From positions 20,804,373-20,868,372 of the forward strand of contig OY720643.1 in NCBI GenBank assembly GCA_963169105.1: DNA of 64,000 nt, read 5' to 3'. The notes below the pieces were generated by a model. The model saw only the letters and a list, made by a program, of their open reading frames with translations. It was not told the origin of the DNA and did not search any database. Of the stretch, positions 10,190 to 22,829 are shown piece after piece; within the stretch, counting starts at the first letter, position 1; each line of letters starts with the position of its first letter. A program made the translations under genes and the position numbers. The DNA comes from Ceriagrion tenellum (taxonomy: Eukaryota; Arthropoda; Insecta; Odonata; Coenagrionidae).

Positions 10190-10400
10190 AGTAGCATGCT
10201 AGTCTACGTAGCACTCTACAAGTCTCTAATCTGATCGCGCATTATTAACCTGACTGCTTTGGCCGGCGTCTGGCATCCAGGGGAACGTGTGTGGTTCTAA
10301 TTTGAGCTGCGATGAGTGGTGCATGCTTAGTGTGGAATTACCCCGCGCCACACACCATAGTGGTGGCTTGTGCGGTATTTTTTATATGGAGATGCATTTT
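10190..10400 (+). mobile_element. Short LINE 3' end, copy D
   Basis: GTGCATGCTTAGTGTGGAAT followed by the hairpin at 10341-10376 (CCGCGCCACACACC ... GTGGCTTGTGCGG) matches the end of copies A and B. Both stems carry matching changes (CCCTGC to CCGCGC, GCAGGG to TGCGG), so the stem is partly preserved. The GTAGAT tail is decayed to ATATGGAGATG. Confidence 0.5.
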
Positions 10401-13400
10401 CACGACATGAAAACGGGAGATAAAACGTTCTCCCATGGAAGTACCTCCAGTAAACTAACCGAAAAGTAATATACAAAACTGAAACTCTCGGTTAACATCA
10501 ACTTAACGAGCAGGCTACATTGCCTTGTAGTTTACACTGACTAGGCAGTAAAAAAACCGATCCCTGAAGTTTTAAACTAAAACAATGCCTCCCCATTTCA
10601 TTTTAAGCGCAATTACCCAAAGCACGTTTGATTAAGCCATTTTTTTCAAGGTGCGCCTGCATCCTCCTCTCGCTTCATCAAGGAAAGCGCTCACGTGTTA
10701 GTTCGCTTTAATTCCAACTCTGCTCCCCCGACGATTCCTCCAATTCGAGTGGAAACAGGAGTGTCTGCTCCCGCTCTCCAAGGGGCAGAAGAGACGCTAA
10801 AGCATTCCTCTCTGTCTCTCTCACACACACACACCTTACTTCTCCTTCGTCTTGCAAAGCCAAATCCCCTATTCTCCTCACCGCTAACCTTACCACCCCC
10901 ACTCCCCATTATAACAAAACGGAGTTCATGCTTAGGCCACAGCATTATCACGCCGCCAGTAGGAAAAAAACATTAACGGACACAACTGCTTCCCTGGTTC
11001 CTTTCTACAAATCCATTTTACTCCCAAACTCACTCGATGAAATTATAATAAAATATTATCTCCCCCCAAATAATAAAACTAAGATGGAGCAAGTGCCACT
11101 GAAGAGTGCGCTTTAGGTAACCTGAAAGTATAAAAACCTGTATGGAGAATCAAACTAACCGAAAACCCATAAAAATTTACGGAAAAATTGCCCGGTCACT
11201 CAAAATTTATTATTGTACATCTTATTTAGTGTAGGTCATTACAGTGTTAGTAGTCTTATATATGAAGGCCGATATTAATGTTTGAAATGTATTTAAATAC
11301 ATACTAAAGAGAAACATTGTTGACGGTATGTATGTAAATTGAGCAAAAGACTTATGAAATTCAGTCAAGGTGTGTATATTTTTAATGTGGGTTGAAAATG
11401 GAAATTTCTGGATTTTTCCTGAAGTGCAATTTGCTGTACAAAAAAAATGACGTCATAACCAGCTATATCAGTCATGCAGTTTTTTTCCTCATTAGCTCAG
11501 CCTCAATTTGAGTCTATGCTTTTGAAGTGTCATTGGCTACGCATTCACTGATGAATCAGCTTAATGAATTTGCACTTATTGTTTCTAAAACCTGTTAAGC
11601 ATGCTGCAATTTAAGTGTATAAATTCTTCCCACTGCATATCCCTGAAGTGTCTTTGCGAGGTACAATCAATTTAGATGAAACTCATCTGGCCGACTCCAT
11701 TTTACTAGGAAACTCTTCGTTCACTCGGCGAGCTCACAAAGACAGACGCTTGTCTTTTGTGTCCTGGGAGGACCCGGGTTACACCCTCACGTCGTCCTCT
11801 TCGTCCCAAGCAAACAGCTTTTCCATTCCGTGTCTCGTCTTCCCAACAGCAAGTGCCCCTCACTAAAGCAGACGCCTGAAAATGTGTACTCGCTTAAGTG
11901 CCTCTGATGGCAAATGCATTTTGGAGATTTTGATGGTAAATGCATGACATATTTGTTAAGTGATAAACAACTCATGTGGGGTGGATTTTTTTCGGAAAAG
12001 CGTAAAAGAATGTGAACAAAGCCTGTCGTGGTTAATGCATTTATGAACCACTTTTTAAGTTTTAATATTTTTGTATCTACCGTAATATCCCATTCGGTGA
12101 CAAGAAAAGGTAGACAGTGGATACATGAGCTTCATTGTTCTGCTTTGAAGTTTTGTGAATTCTGAAGGTAAGAAAGTAATGCTTTCACTAGAGCTCAATT
12201 GATTCAAAAGGTTTTCAATTTACGTTGAGAATTAGTCTTCAATTTTAATACAAAATTGGAAACCAATATCGGTGCTTAATTCTCATTTGAAGTTCAAACA
12301 AAATTCCTGGCAGTCAATTTTGTTGTCACCATGAGATTGCGGAAAACCATTTGCACGGAGTACATGTACTTCTGGGTTCATTTCCCAAATTCTCAGCCAT
12401 TAACAGTTGAAACCATTCACGTGATTCACCGTAAAAGTGTGAGACAGGGAATTGTTGAATGTCAACCATGAAAAAGCAAGATACTCGCAGGTATAAGAAA
12501 TTAGAAAAGTAAGGGACAAAGTGCGAGGTGAAAAATGAAATACATATCCGATTGAATAGCACTCGCTCCCCTTCTTATGTATTCTTGAGCTGTGCGATGC
12601 AATTAGCATTTGATATCTAACGCATCATCGGTGAAACCTATTTTAATAACGCAATCTTTTGTATAAACTTAATGCAGGGGTAAAATAATACGCCAAGAGA
12701 ATGAGTTGCTATGCCTACCGCATATATATATAAATGTTAAGGTTTACACAGATCTCTGTCAAAAAAATAAATAGTTTGAGTTCTTGTATGCTTCGTGTTA
12801 ATTTATACACATTATCAGGGCACTCACGAGGCTTTCAAAGAATTACATCATTCAAAGATTACCGAAAATCGAGCTTGATGATAAAATAATTCAGCAATAC
12901 AAAATTTTATAAAAACCTATTTTGCGGAAATAAATTCATGATTTTATGTGTAAATGCACACAAAATATTGGCAGTAGTTTTTAATTTTACTCGGAAGCAA
13001 GAAATTTATGTAAAAAGTAACAAGCTATAAATATTCTACAGCGGAGCTTAATATGAATTTGGACAGAAATGGTGGGCAAGCCTTTCGGTGACTCTTAGCC
13101 TCGTGCTATCGTCCACTTTTATCTACGCTCGAAGTAGCTGTAAAACAAGTTCCCGCCTTTCCGCGGTATTTTCTTTGACTCAGTAATTAGGTGTTCATCT
13201 TCAAAGTTTGCAACGTTCTTCTGAAATAGTACAGGTATTGATTATTACGCGAATTACGTCATATAAATGGGTATTAATACAGAAATTGGCACCGGAAGTT
13301 TGATTTTGGTGAGTTTTTGCGGATAACCCATTGGATTAGTTTCTCAGTTAACAAGGGTTATTGAACGTAAAAATCAAGAATAATTCACTAGCAGATATAG

Positions 13401-13629
13401 ATATTGCTCACAAACTCATTCATTGGTATCCGAAAATGTATTTCGGGCACTCCAGATGGAACCCAAGTTGATCAGAGTGATATTAATTGAAATATCCGAA
13501 AAATAAGCTAATATTTGGCAAGTGTAGCTAATGTAAGGAGTTTTAAGAATATGAGCGAGTGTATGAAGTAATGGATTAGTTCATGATAAGCGAAAGTGAA
13601 TTGCAAGGATTGGATATAGTGGTGGAGAT
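10401..13629. other. Unassigned stretch with one GC/pyrimidine-rich patch
   Basis: A pyrimidine-rich patch at about 10690-10920 includes a short CA/CT microsatellite at 10808-10835. A local echo of GATGGNAAATGCAT occurs near 11905 and 11932. No exon, TIR element or RNA gene could be supported in the remaining AT-rich sequence. Confidence 0.45.
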
Positions 13630-13928
13630 TATTCATCTACATCCACATACTACCCTGCGAGCCGTCGCATGGGCTGGTGTTAGGACACCAGCCGTGTGAT
13701 GATGTAATGATGTAAGGTTTTGGGAGGTGAAATGGTGATCTGTATAATGAGTGTATAATTATGCGGAGCTCAGTTTCAATTGTGGTTACTAATTGTAAGA
13801 GGAAAGAACAAGTTTTGGAACCTATCTGTTCGGCAATGTATCTTTCTTATTTAATCGCTTCTGTCAAACCTAGAGATATGGTGTGGCGTCATGATAATAT
13901 TGTGTCGCTCTGAAACACACCATAGTCA
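13630..13928 (-). mobile_element. LINE 3' end (minus strand)
   Basis: Read on the minus strand, the segment ends in the LINE 3' hairpin (complement starting ACCCTGCGAGCCGTCGCATG at 13652) and a GTGGATGTAGATGAAT tail. Upstream it matches the minus-strand copy at 48942-49500 (shared GTGGCGTCATGATAATATT, GGTCGC/GGTTACT and TTTTGGGAGGTGAAATG phrases, plus-strand sense). It is 5'-truncated, and a piggyBac-type MITE abuts its 5' side. Confidence 0.65.
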
Positions 13929-13932
13929 TTAA

Positions 13933-14163
13933 CCCTTTGAGTGTGGCATGACATGATATCACGTGATGATTGTCTTTATGCTGGTGCTTATGACGTCATA
14001 TTACGTCAAGGGTACCGTGAGTGTTCCGGTTTTACTAGTTAACTTTCAACAGGCCCCTAGTGAGAGCTGGAATACTCAAAGTACCCGTGATGTTATTTGA
14101 CGTAATCAGAACCAGCGTAAAGACAACCTTGACGTGATATCTCGTCATGCCGCACTAAATGGG
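13933..14163. mobile_element. piggyBac-type MITE flanked by TTAA
   Basis: The element is 231 bp. TTAA is present at 13929-13932 and 14164-14167, the target duplication typical of piggyBac transposons. The ends are long imperfect inverted repeats of about 65 bp: the left begins CCCTTTGAGTGTGGCATGAC and the right, reverse-complemented, begins CCCATTTAGTGCGGCATGAC. Both continue through GATATCACGT, TTGTCTTTA and GCTGGT. There is no coding capacity, so it would need a transposase supplied in trans. Confidence 0.75.
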
Positions 14164-14167
14164 TTAA

Positions 14168-16959
14168 ATGGTTGCAAGTTTTTTTGGGCTAATGGCTGGC
14201 ATTAAGTTATATGATTTCGTCTACCCTGAAAGGGAATGACACGATGGGTAAGTATGCACGTGTACGACATAATAAAACTGACGGCAGTGCAACCATTATA
14301 TCCTCTGCATGACAAATTTAGCAACGGCATTTTGCAGCTGCCTTCAAGAGCAGTTGTACTGCATGGCAAATACGACATTCTGTTGTTTATGCAGTACTGC
14401 TCGAGAGCTCTTTGCCTCCCTCTTGAGCCCTACCCACCCAGTCGGCCAAACAACCAACTTCCCACGCAGGCAGGCTTTTCCTAACCCTCCCGCCCTTCCT
14501 CACCACACCCTTTCGTCAGCCTCTCTTCTCCTAACATACCCTCCCCTGAATATACTCTGCCTTCCAGCACTTCATCCTACTCTCTGTCCTCACCAACCAC
14601 CCACACTCCCTCGTCCCAGCCGCACACAACTCCCGCCGCCCGCCCGTATCGCCTCCCCCTAAGACCTTCTAACCACTTCTCCACGGGAGCAGCTGAGCAA
14701 ACCTTTAGCACCAGCCAGTGCGCAATAGTCCTCGCCGCCCTGCCGGGACCTCCCTTGAGAAATACTTCAGACTTTCAGTCGCTCTCCATCTCCTCTCCGC
14801 CTCCTCTCCCTCTCTTAAAGGATCTGTCCCTTAGGGGTCTAGTGGTGGAGGCGGGGGTTTTTCAGTCGGCGAGAAAAGCGTCCATGTCCCTTATTTTCTC
14901 AGTCTGCCGCAACCCAAGACCCCTCTCATTTTGGTCCCCCGCCCATTTCGCTAACAATTCGTCCCGCCCCGCATGGCAAACTCTTTTTCTCTTTTCTTTC
15001 ACTTTACGAGCTTGGCGCCGAAAGAAGATGCCCCAAAGTTGATGGCGGAGGAAGAGTTCCGAATCATTCTTTGGTCTTCGGTCATCTTTTCTCCGAGAGA
15101 TGCGTAGGATTTTCTCTTTCTTTCACCTTTACACTTGTCCTTTCTCATTCATCCCTCGCTTTGGGCGGAGAGTGAAGTGAAATTTCGTCGGAGAAAAATC
15201 GGGCAGGGTTCTGTGGACTCAAGCGTCCTCATTAAACTTTTCTCCGGGCGCAGAGGGTGGATATGGGAAATGGGCTACGGGATAATCGAGGAAAAATATG
15301 GGGAAAAGGAAATGTCAGGTTAACCGTGGTATTTTAAATCAATGTGATTTTATTTTGACTCCAAACGTTACACTTGGCTCCAGACAACTATTCTTAAAAG
15401 AGAAAGCATGCATGCTACGCTGCTGACGTCATCACACTCTTGATCTTGACACCGTGAGCCGCCCGGTCAAATGTAGCACGGATAATGTAGCGTAATTTTT
15501 CGCATTGAATGAGACCAAAAGGACTCTGAACGATCATACATATCAATACATTTTAATATTCTATGCGATTATACTATATATCATATATTTTTCATTTAGA
15601 TTCGACCGTATTTATATCTATGTTTTCTAAAATATAATTTGCCATTCATACCCAAAAAGAAACATGAAATATCGCATAAAGATTACAGCATTTTTCTTAC
15701 TGTCATTCAATTAATGCAAAGAGGCATTTTCTCAGTTTTCAAGATGCAAGTTCTCTCAAATCGGTAGTTTTAATTTTTATGAAAGGGTATGAATCATACC
15801 AGCAGAAAGGGTCAATCGCGAGTTGCACAAGTTATTGACGCACCAATGATATCGTTGATAAATAGTCATAAAATACAAAATAGATGAATGCGTTATCTTG
15901 GTCTCCGAAGAAAACACAAATTTCTACAAAAAACTCCAAACAAACACAAAATAGCCCGTACAGCTGTTTAATTACATGCGTAGATAGCACCAAACTTTAA
16001 AGTAAACAAGTTAAAACTATAGTACCATACCCTCAAATGTTATGGCCAAGTGTAGAGGCGTCCGCATCATGATTTGCAGATTCAGAGGTGGTGTTTCTCA
16101 AGGTCGTATATTCGGTTCAGTTTGACGTCAGGATAACTTTATGCTCATAAATTGTTACACCCGATCACGTGGATGAATGTTGTGGTACAAAGTATTTAGC
16201 CCCTCTCTTCAAAGAGATTTTTTTATGCTTTCTTCTATGCTAAGATAAAAACCAGAGAGGTCAAGGGAGAATAACACTCATCTGTATGTGTGGATTTACA
16301 TGCTGAAAATCACCTCTTGCATGCACATTACGGATTTTGTCAAGGTATTTCCTGCAAGCACGAAATTATGCATTTGATATGTGGACAGAAACACTGCTGT
16401 GTTACCGATAGAAAGACCTAGTAAAGAAGTTTCTCTTGGCTATTTGTATGGATTTGTTAACTGGAATTTACCCTCGACTGTTAGTTGGGGTATTTTCCCT
16501 AATATTTATAGTACAAACATTGGGGAAATGAATTTGAAATTGGAAATGAAGTAAGAGTGTGCCGGCCATATTTTATGGGCCCGAGAGAGAAATTGGTCAA
16601 GTGACTTGAAGACGGTAAAAAGGGGAGGGTGTGGTGTTTCACGGAGCTGGCGGATACTGAGGCTATCGCGGTGTGGGTCATTTAATTGAAGGCTGTTTTG
16701 AACGTTGAACTTATTGAGTATCATTTTATCCCGGGGTTCTTCTTCGTATGTCGGCCTCCTATAAAGAGACATTATCAAGGTTAAAAAAAGTCGCCAAGAT
16801 TCACTGTGCTTATTAATTAGAATACGTTTTCCATGCCATCGTTGAAAAATAAAATGATAGAATGCCTTTCAATAATGATAAAAATAAGGCATCACACCAG
16901 CTGGGAAATGAGGTAAGAGAACAAATTGATTAGTAAACTTTATGTGCTATATAAATCGT
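14168..16959. other. Unassigned stretch with a long GC/pyrimidine-rich island
   Basis: About 14400-15250 is pyrimidine-rich on the plus strand and CpG-containing; open frames of 82-117 codons overlap in several frames and have Pro/Ser/Leu bias. It could be a CpG-rich regulatory region, but no splice-compatible exon of a known protein was recognised. The phrase CTACCCTGAAAGGGAATGAC at 14221 resembles CTACCCCGGAAGGGAACGGC at 17467, after the LINE relic, so a decayed LINE 3' tail may lie here. The rest is AT-rich. Confidence 0.4.
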
Positions 16960-17520
16960 CGTGTACAAAAGTGAACTTCTCCCCATTCTGTTGTATGGTA
17001 GTGAAACATGGGTATGTCAGGATAGGCATAAGAGTTGACTAAACGCCGTGGGTACGAGTTATCTGAGGAGTGTTTGCGGCAAAAGTAGGATGGATAGGGT
17101 CAGGAATGAGTGGGTAATAAATGAATGTAGGTTAGATGCTCCAGTAATGGACATATAGTGTGTTTCGTTGGTTTGGCCATGTTGAGAGAATGGATGAGTG
17201 TCGAATAACGTAACAGATATATAAGAATGGAATGAATGGCGCGAAAGGTAGAGGTAGGCCGAGAAAGTTGCGGTTGAATGTGGTTGAGGAAATTCTTAGG
17301 AGGAGGAATATGAGGAGTTTTAATAACAGGAGGGCGTGTATGAAACAGTGTATGGGAGTAAATGAGGCAGAAGAGGTTTGGAAGGATAGATCAGTATGGA
17401 GGAAATTATTGAAGCAGAGTTAGGTGTATGAGTATGTATTTATGAGTAAAACTTCGTGTCTGTGCCTACCCCGGAAGGGAACGGCGTGATTGATATGCAT
17501 GTTTGTATTGTAATATGTCA
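16960..17520 (+). pseudogene. Decayed LINE ORF2 C-terminus (RTE/CR1-like)
   Basis: Conceptual translation across stops gives a LLYGSETW box near 16990, a GHVERMDECRI-like box near 17175 (written across stops) and, in an intact frame at 17232-17423, a GRGRPRKLRLNVVEEILRRR-type basic segment ending in a Trp-rich tail (VWKDRSVWRKLL). This order of YGSETW, WFGHVERM, GRGRPRK and W..L is typical of the C-terminal region after reverse transcriptase in RTE- and CR1-like non-LTR retrotransposons. Several in-frame stops before 17232 show it is dead. A GC-richer 3' tail with CTACCCCGGAAGGGAACGG follows. The clade assignment is uncertain. Confidence 0.6.
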
Positions 17521-20514
17521 GGGGTGTTGACTTTTTCTATTACTTATCTACTATCGCTATTTTATTACTGACTCTCGTCATACACAACCATTTTGTATCG
17601 ATTGTGAAATTGTAAGATGAATTTTCTGTCAATGTAATTGTAATTCTACGGTTGTACATGCTATACCACGACTACGCTATAGAGAGTGCTTGAGAAGGAT
17701 TGCTTCGCTTTTTTTACCCGTTACATGGAATACTTCTCTCCAGGCAGGTGTCCAAGAGAATATTACTGTGGGATTCTCGTATGTTGTAATTGAGAATGTT
17801 CCTCCAGTGGCTGTCTTTTTTGATTAATGCTCGTATGCAGACGAGTGTACTGATGTTATGTGGATTAGCTGTCTTAAAATACTATTTTCCTGCAGCTCAA
17901 AATGAAGGGAAAACTTTTTATGAAGCATTCATGCTTTCACCGAGTAAATGCTGCGTGTATCATCCGGTCCAGCGGTATGCGGTTCAAGACCCGCCTCAAG
18001 CATGTGTGTTTTGTGGACGTCAGTGCGGCAGTCACCGATTGCTTTGGTCTCGGACGTGGGCTTATTAGGGTTCGCTCAGCGGGGGATCCTGACCTCCCCC
18101 GGCGTGTGACGGCAATATCGCCCCGTCAATGACACTCCCCGCCATCGTAAACAACGACACTCAGACCGACCAGTAGGTACCACATATCAAACGTCGTGAA
18201 CTGACACATTAACGGCATAGGTGGTTAAAAAAAATACGTACGTTAAATCATCTAGTTTTATGACCTAAGGATGTTTCTCTATCCTTAACGTATATAGACC
18301 TATATTTTATCTTTTGAGATCTACAGACAAATTTAAACCTTACTATTACCAAGAAAACCAAATAAATATGTAGAGTCGTCTAAATGGAAATATCCGTGAC
18401 ACACTCGCATTTCAAACTGGTAAAATTTTGTTGATAATATGGACCAATATGTACAATAATTTCTCAATGGCTGATCATAAGGAAAGCTAACGCTACGAGG
18501 AAGTTAATTGACTAAGAGATGTTAAACTGCTATAACTATAGTAAAGATAAAACTTATATAATTGTCATGCCAATTCCCTTAATCTTAAAACCATACTGCA
18601 CAAACTCTTGTTTGATCAGACGTCAAGCGCGTAACGATCGATGCATTTAAATTTATTCATGTGCATCTACGTTGCTAAGACGTTACCAATTTTTCCATTG
18701 AATTGATTTGGTATTGCGCTCTATGTATTTGAATTGCTTGCGAGTAAATGAGAAGGCTCTTCTTTTTCGACCTTCGTTTACCTGAGAGATAAAGAAGTAT
18801 TGAAAAAATGACAGCCGTTTCTCCGCGGAAACTAAACCATTCCACGTAGAGCCTACTGGAGTCCTGTGAGTAGCCAATTCATTATAAGGTGACATTTGGT
18901 GCAGCTTCGAAACTTTGTCCATAACATAATTAATATATGCGTTATTTTTACTTTGTGAAACATAATCAAGGAGCGTCCTGTTTTCGTTATCCCCCTAAAA
19001 AAACCTTCGTCCCGGCGTACCACTACCAATTCCCCGCAATATCTTCCTCTCGCCCCCTCATCGTGTTAAGCATTACCCACCCAACACGTTTCCCAAACCC
19101 CATCGCCGCATAAATGTGCCCTCCCCCCCTTTCCCATCCCCTTCCTCTCCATACCACACCATAGCGCGCCTAACCGCGGGGTATCACTTTGCAGAGCAAA
19201 CACGGAGGGGGAAGCATATGGCGCACTTATGGCGAGGGTGTGAGGAAGATTGGTTGGACTGGGGAGGGTGAGTTTAGCAGGGGAATACGGGAAGGGGGGT
19301 GGGGACAGGATGAGAGTACAAGGGGGTCAGCCTTTCATATACACTGGCTCTTACTGTTTCCCTTTTCCACCCATCCCTGCAACCAAAGGCTTTAAGCCTA
19401 TTATTATCGGGGTCCCATTCAACGTGTGTTTAGCCCCGACGCTCTTGCCTTGCCTCTGGTTCGTTCGCCTCCTCTTATGGGGCCACAGCCGCCGCTGTTT
19501 AGCATCTGAGATGAGTAGGAGAGAGGGGAGAAGGAGGGTTAGGGAGCTGATAACTACTTCCTTGGTTGACAAAGTCGTCGTTTCAATTAGCGCGCGCAGC
19601 GAGGAATCGCCAAGGGATTCACCGGCCAAGGCCCTCGGCGACCACCGTACTCGGCGCGCTTGGGATCAGAAGCGGACAAAAGTGGCATTGTTAATACAAC
19701 GGGGGCGTTATTTGTCCAAGCCACGTATGGGATTTGGGATCAGCAGATAGGAACCTACGGCGGACGCCTCGGAAGGAGAAGCTTGGAACAGCAATGAGAC
19801 TGAGGCAGCACTGAGAAAATATGGAGTCTTCCATTTCCAGTGATGCACTCTATTTATTTGGCTTCGATCGAAGCGGCGCCTTAAGGTAGTTTGAGCGAAA
19901 TGTCATTCTACCTAGAAATCAATGAATTTGGTCTCATTCAAAATAAAAATATATCACCCTTCCACTGACATAAAACATTCAACACCTTGCCATATTACTT
20001 TCCGAGATGTTTGCCAAAAAATACCATCCCTTTGACATGGTACGTGTATGCACTCCAGAGAGACCTTATGTTAAGAAAGGAGGCATTTCCTACATTTAGA
20101 TCGCGTCAAAAATCAACAGTGTGTAGCTTGTGTGTATTCTCAATTATTTTTGAAAATTAATTATATTGTTATCGCTGTAAATTCTTCGGGATTACAACAG
20201 ACCTTCCGTTTTGATGGATTTTCAAACATACCGCGTGAAAAAATGAGTCAAGTTAAAGACTTATTTAGATTTTTCATTTAATCACTTACAAATTCTGCCA
20301 TGTAAAACAATTTTATTGCACTATTAGTTATGCAATATTTAATTCGTGTGTCTCACAACTGGTGAAATTAAAACGTATTTATCAAATATGGCCTCTATAT
20401 TGACTAGGGAACTATCTCGCTCGCACTACCTTAAGAACTTCAACTTTCCTTTTTTCCGCATCAGATTCTGGAAATTCCCATATTCAATGAACAGAATTTT
20501 GTACTGAAACTTGA
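17521..20514. other. Unassigned stretch
   Basis: Contains a GC-rich patch at 17940-18150 with a B-box-like GCGGTTCAAGACCCGCC (possible old tRNA-derived SINE, not convincing) and a GC-rich island at about 19010-19760, pyrimidine-rich to 19160 and then purine-rich. No gene was recognised; the 166-codon frame at 19250-19750 shows no family signature. Confidence 0.4.
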
Positions 20515-20790
20515 AACTCAGAGGCAGGTGCTAAGGCAAAATTGGACGGATGGGCTAGGAAACGAGGAAGTGCACAGAAGAGCAGAAGAGGATGGAGACA
20601 CTGTGTGTAAGATAAGGTCCAGATGGATGGGTCGCATGCTGAGACTGAGCAAAATATTAAGTTAGACAGTAAGAGGAAAAGCAGAGAACGCAGCCCTCCA
20701 GGAAACAGACCAAGGAACATACAAAATTAATTGAAAAAGGGAGAAAACAAAAGAACTAAATGGGCTCAAAAGAGTCAGGAGGGGACAGGG
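20515..20790 (+). pseudogene. Decayed LINE C-terminal fragment
   Basis: A plus-strand reading gives GNEEVHRRAEEDGDTVCKIR, then RWMGRMLRL, VRGKAE and a basic tail KREKTKELNGLKRVRRG, with stops in between. This matches the pattern of RTE-type retrotransposon C-termini (NEEVLRRA, WLGHVLRM, VRGKxEGxRxxGRP). It is 5'-truncated and non-functional. It is a different subfamily from the relic at 16960-17520, since the two share only the general motif order. Confidence 0.55.
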
Positions 20791-20960
20791 AAAAATAGTA
20801 AACCTCCCCAACAAATTTTTTAGTTTAATCACTGATCAAGATGAAAACGAAAATGGATTATTTTCGTCAACGTTTTTCAAGTTTTGCTGAAAACCTTTTG
20901 TAGTGGCTTTCTTTCAGCGAAAGCTAATTCCTCCGTCGGGTTTCTCTTCTTCTGTATTTA

Positions 20961-21162
20961 GCCTTGGATACACGATACATTAACTTGTACGATTTGGTGT
21001 AAGAATGTATGAACGCGTAAATGAACGCAAAAATTCACCGTGTAACCCCGCCAACTTGTATGAATGGATGAACGCATGAACAGGAAACTAGATCCTGCTC
21101 TATTTGATTAATGCATTAGTACATGAACACGTAGGGGTTAATGTATCGTGTAACCAGGCCTT
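20961..21162. mobile_element. MITE with TGGTTACACGATACA inverted ends, copy 2
   Basis: The ends GCCTTGGATACACGATACAT (left) and GGCCTGGTTACACGATACAT (reverse complement of the right) match the MITE at 7190-7396. The internal sequence aligns in opposite orientation (TGAACAGGAAACTAGATCCT against the complement of the first copy's GGGTCTATTTTCCTGTTC). About 200 bp, non-coding. Confidence 0.65.
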
Positions 21163-21540
21163 TTGTTTCTCTCAAGTGTTCAAATATTACATTCAACTTA
21201 GTCTGCATGGCACATATTGAACCAAATTGTCGTCACCTATCGCAATTTCCAATTTTGGTGGCCGGTCGTCCTGTGGCTTTGAAATAAAAATTTCGGGAAG
21301 CTTGACGTAATGAATGAATGAATTTATTCTCGAATGGGTGGCTGGCAGTAACTCAGTTCCAATTACCATTCCAATATCATGAAATATTGATTTAATATTT
21401 TTCTTAACAGTTTTAACACTCACATCACATTGAAATGCTTTAGCTCCAATCTGCCATTAATTCTCATGCATTAGCATCGATTTCATTGTTCCTTCATCAG
21501 GTTGTCAGGAGTGCGAGTAACTAATCAATCTTTTCCGGTA
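21163..21540. other. Unassigned spacer before the mariner element
   Basis: No recognised feature. The sequence just before the transposon ends in TATA, giving the TA target. Confidence 0.45.
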
Positions 21541-21542
21541 TA

Positions 21543-21578
21543 CAAGGTGTGATCAAAAAAAGACCGGACTGATTTTAT
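21543..21578 (+). repeat. Mariner left terminal inverted repeat
   Basis: Thirty-six bases that match the reverse complement of 22830-22865 without mismatch; the next base inward differs. It is the expected binding site for the transposase helix-turn-helix domains. Confidence 0.93.
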
Positions 21579-21730
21579 TCCGCGCAAACGGTTCAATGGA
21601 TCGAAACGAGACACAGTGCGTCATTTAGCGACACATCTGACGACTAAAACGAGAGGTGTTGTGTTTGTTGACGTCGAGTCGTTACGCAGCAACAGCGGTA
21701 CGTGTATTAACCTGTTCGTCGCCCCGTGCA

Positions 21731-22779
21731 ACGGCAGCAATAAAGAAGCTAGAAGAACAGCGTTTGTGAGTGAAATTTTGTTTCAAACTTGGCAAAAGTG
21801 CTACGGAGACATTTGGAATGATTCAACAAGCCTTTGGCAATGAAGCTTTAAGTCAAAGCCAGTGTTTTGAGTGGTACAGTCGTTTTAAATCGGGCAGAAC
21901 CTCGACAGATGAAGATTCGCGAACGGGGCGGCCTTCCACATTGACAGACCCCAACCATGTCAAATTGGTGAACGATTTGGTGCGGACAAATCGCCGTTTA
22001 ACTGTTAGTGGGATAGCCGAAGAAGTGAACATTAGTTTTGGATCCTGTCAGACAATTTTGACAGACATTTTGGGCATGACGTGCGTTGCATCAAAATTCG
22101 TCCCGAGGGTGCTGACTGATGAACAGAGACAAAAACGTGTGGACATTTGTCAGAAACTCCTGGATCGAACCAATGCCGACCCAGAGTTTCTTAAAACCAT
22201 GGTAACCGGTGACGAAACCTGGGTTTACGGTTATGATGTTGAGACAAAGGCCCAGTCTTCTCAGTGGAAGGGTCCTCATTCTCCGCGACCAAAGAAAGCT
22301 CGCATGTTCCGGTCCAATGTGAAGGTCATGCTGGTGTGTTTCTTCGATTGGCAAGGGCTGATTCATTACGAATACGTCCCTCAGTGTCAAACCGTCAACA
22401 AAGATTTCTACTTAGAGGTTATGAAGAGGCGGAGGGTCGCAGTGAGCCGAAAGAGGCCGGACATGTGGAGAAACAATGCATGGCGTTTCCACCACGATAA
22501 CGCGCCGGCTCACACGGCGCTGATCGTGACAGAGTTTTCGCCAAAACCAGAACTTCCGTGATCCTGCAGCCACCCTACTCTCCAGACGTGGCTTCATCAG
22601 ACTTTTTTTTGCTTCCAAAGTTAAAATTAACCCTGAAAGGGAGCCGATTCGACTCTATGGCGGACATAAAAACTAATTGTACGGCGGACCTGAATAGGAT
22701 CCCTAAGGAGACTTACCAGGCAGGCTTCGAAAGCTGGAAGAAACGTTGGAAAAGGTGTGTCGTCAGCCAATGCATGTAA
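21731..22779 (+). pseudogene. Mariner transposase, frameshifted and with a premature stop
   Basis: The enzyme cuts and rejoins transposon ends in the nucleus. The readable frame at 21770-22558 has an N-terminal helix-turn-helix region (FCFKLGKSATETFGMIQQAF, GRPSTLTD), the linker FVPRVLTDEQ, then TGDETW with the first catalytic Asp (codon 22211) and HHDNAPAH with the second (codon 22496). The frame then moves by one base between about 22530 and 22545, apparently a single-base deletion in TTTT, and continues as VILQPPYSPD and ASSDFF, with the third Asp at codon 22600, giving 34 residues between the last two. Upstream, the frame reads KKLEEQRL, a TGA stop at 21767, then VKF. The codon at 21731 (ACG) sits where ATG is expected. 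Counting from there, with one base restored, the length is about 349 residues, normal for the family. All three catalytic Asp codons survive. Confidence 0.92.
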
Positions 22780-22829
22780 TTTGAGGGTGACAAGTTCGAT
22801 TAAGCTGTATCCGTCGAAATAAACAAGTT

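Noticed and set aside
17940..18010. tRNA-like B-box GCGGTTCAAGACCCGCC
   Set aside because: No convincing A-box, tail or second copy; left unannotated.
19250..19750. 166-codon plus-strand frame
   Set aside because: GC-rich, no recognisable motif, and an antisense frame of 92 codons covers the same bases.
22091..22390. 99-codon frame antisense to the transposase
   Set aside because: Shadow of the real mariner reading frame.
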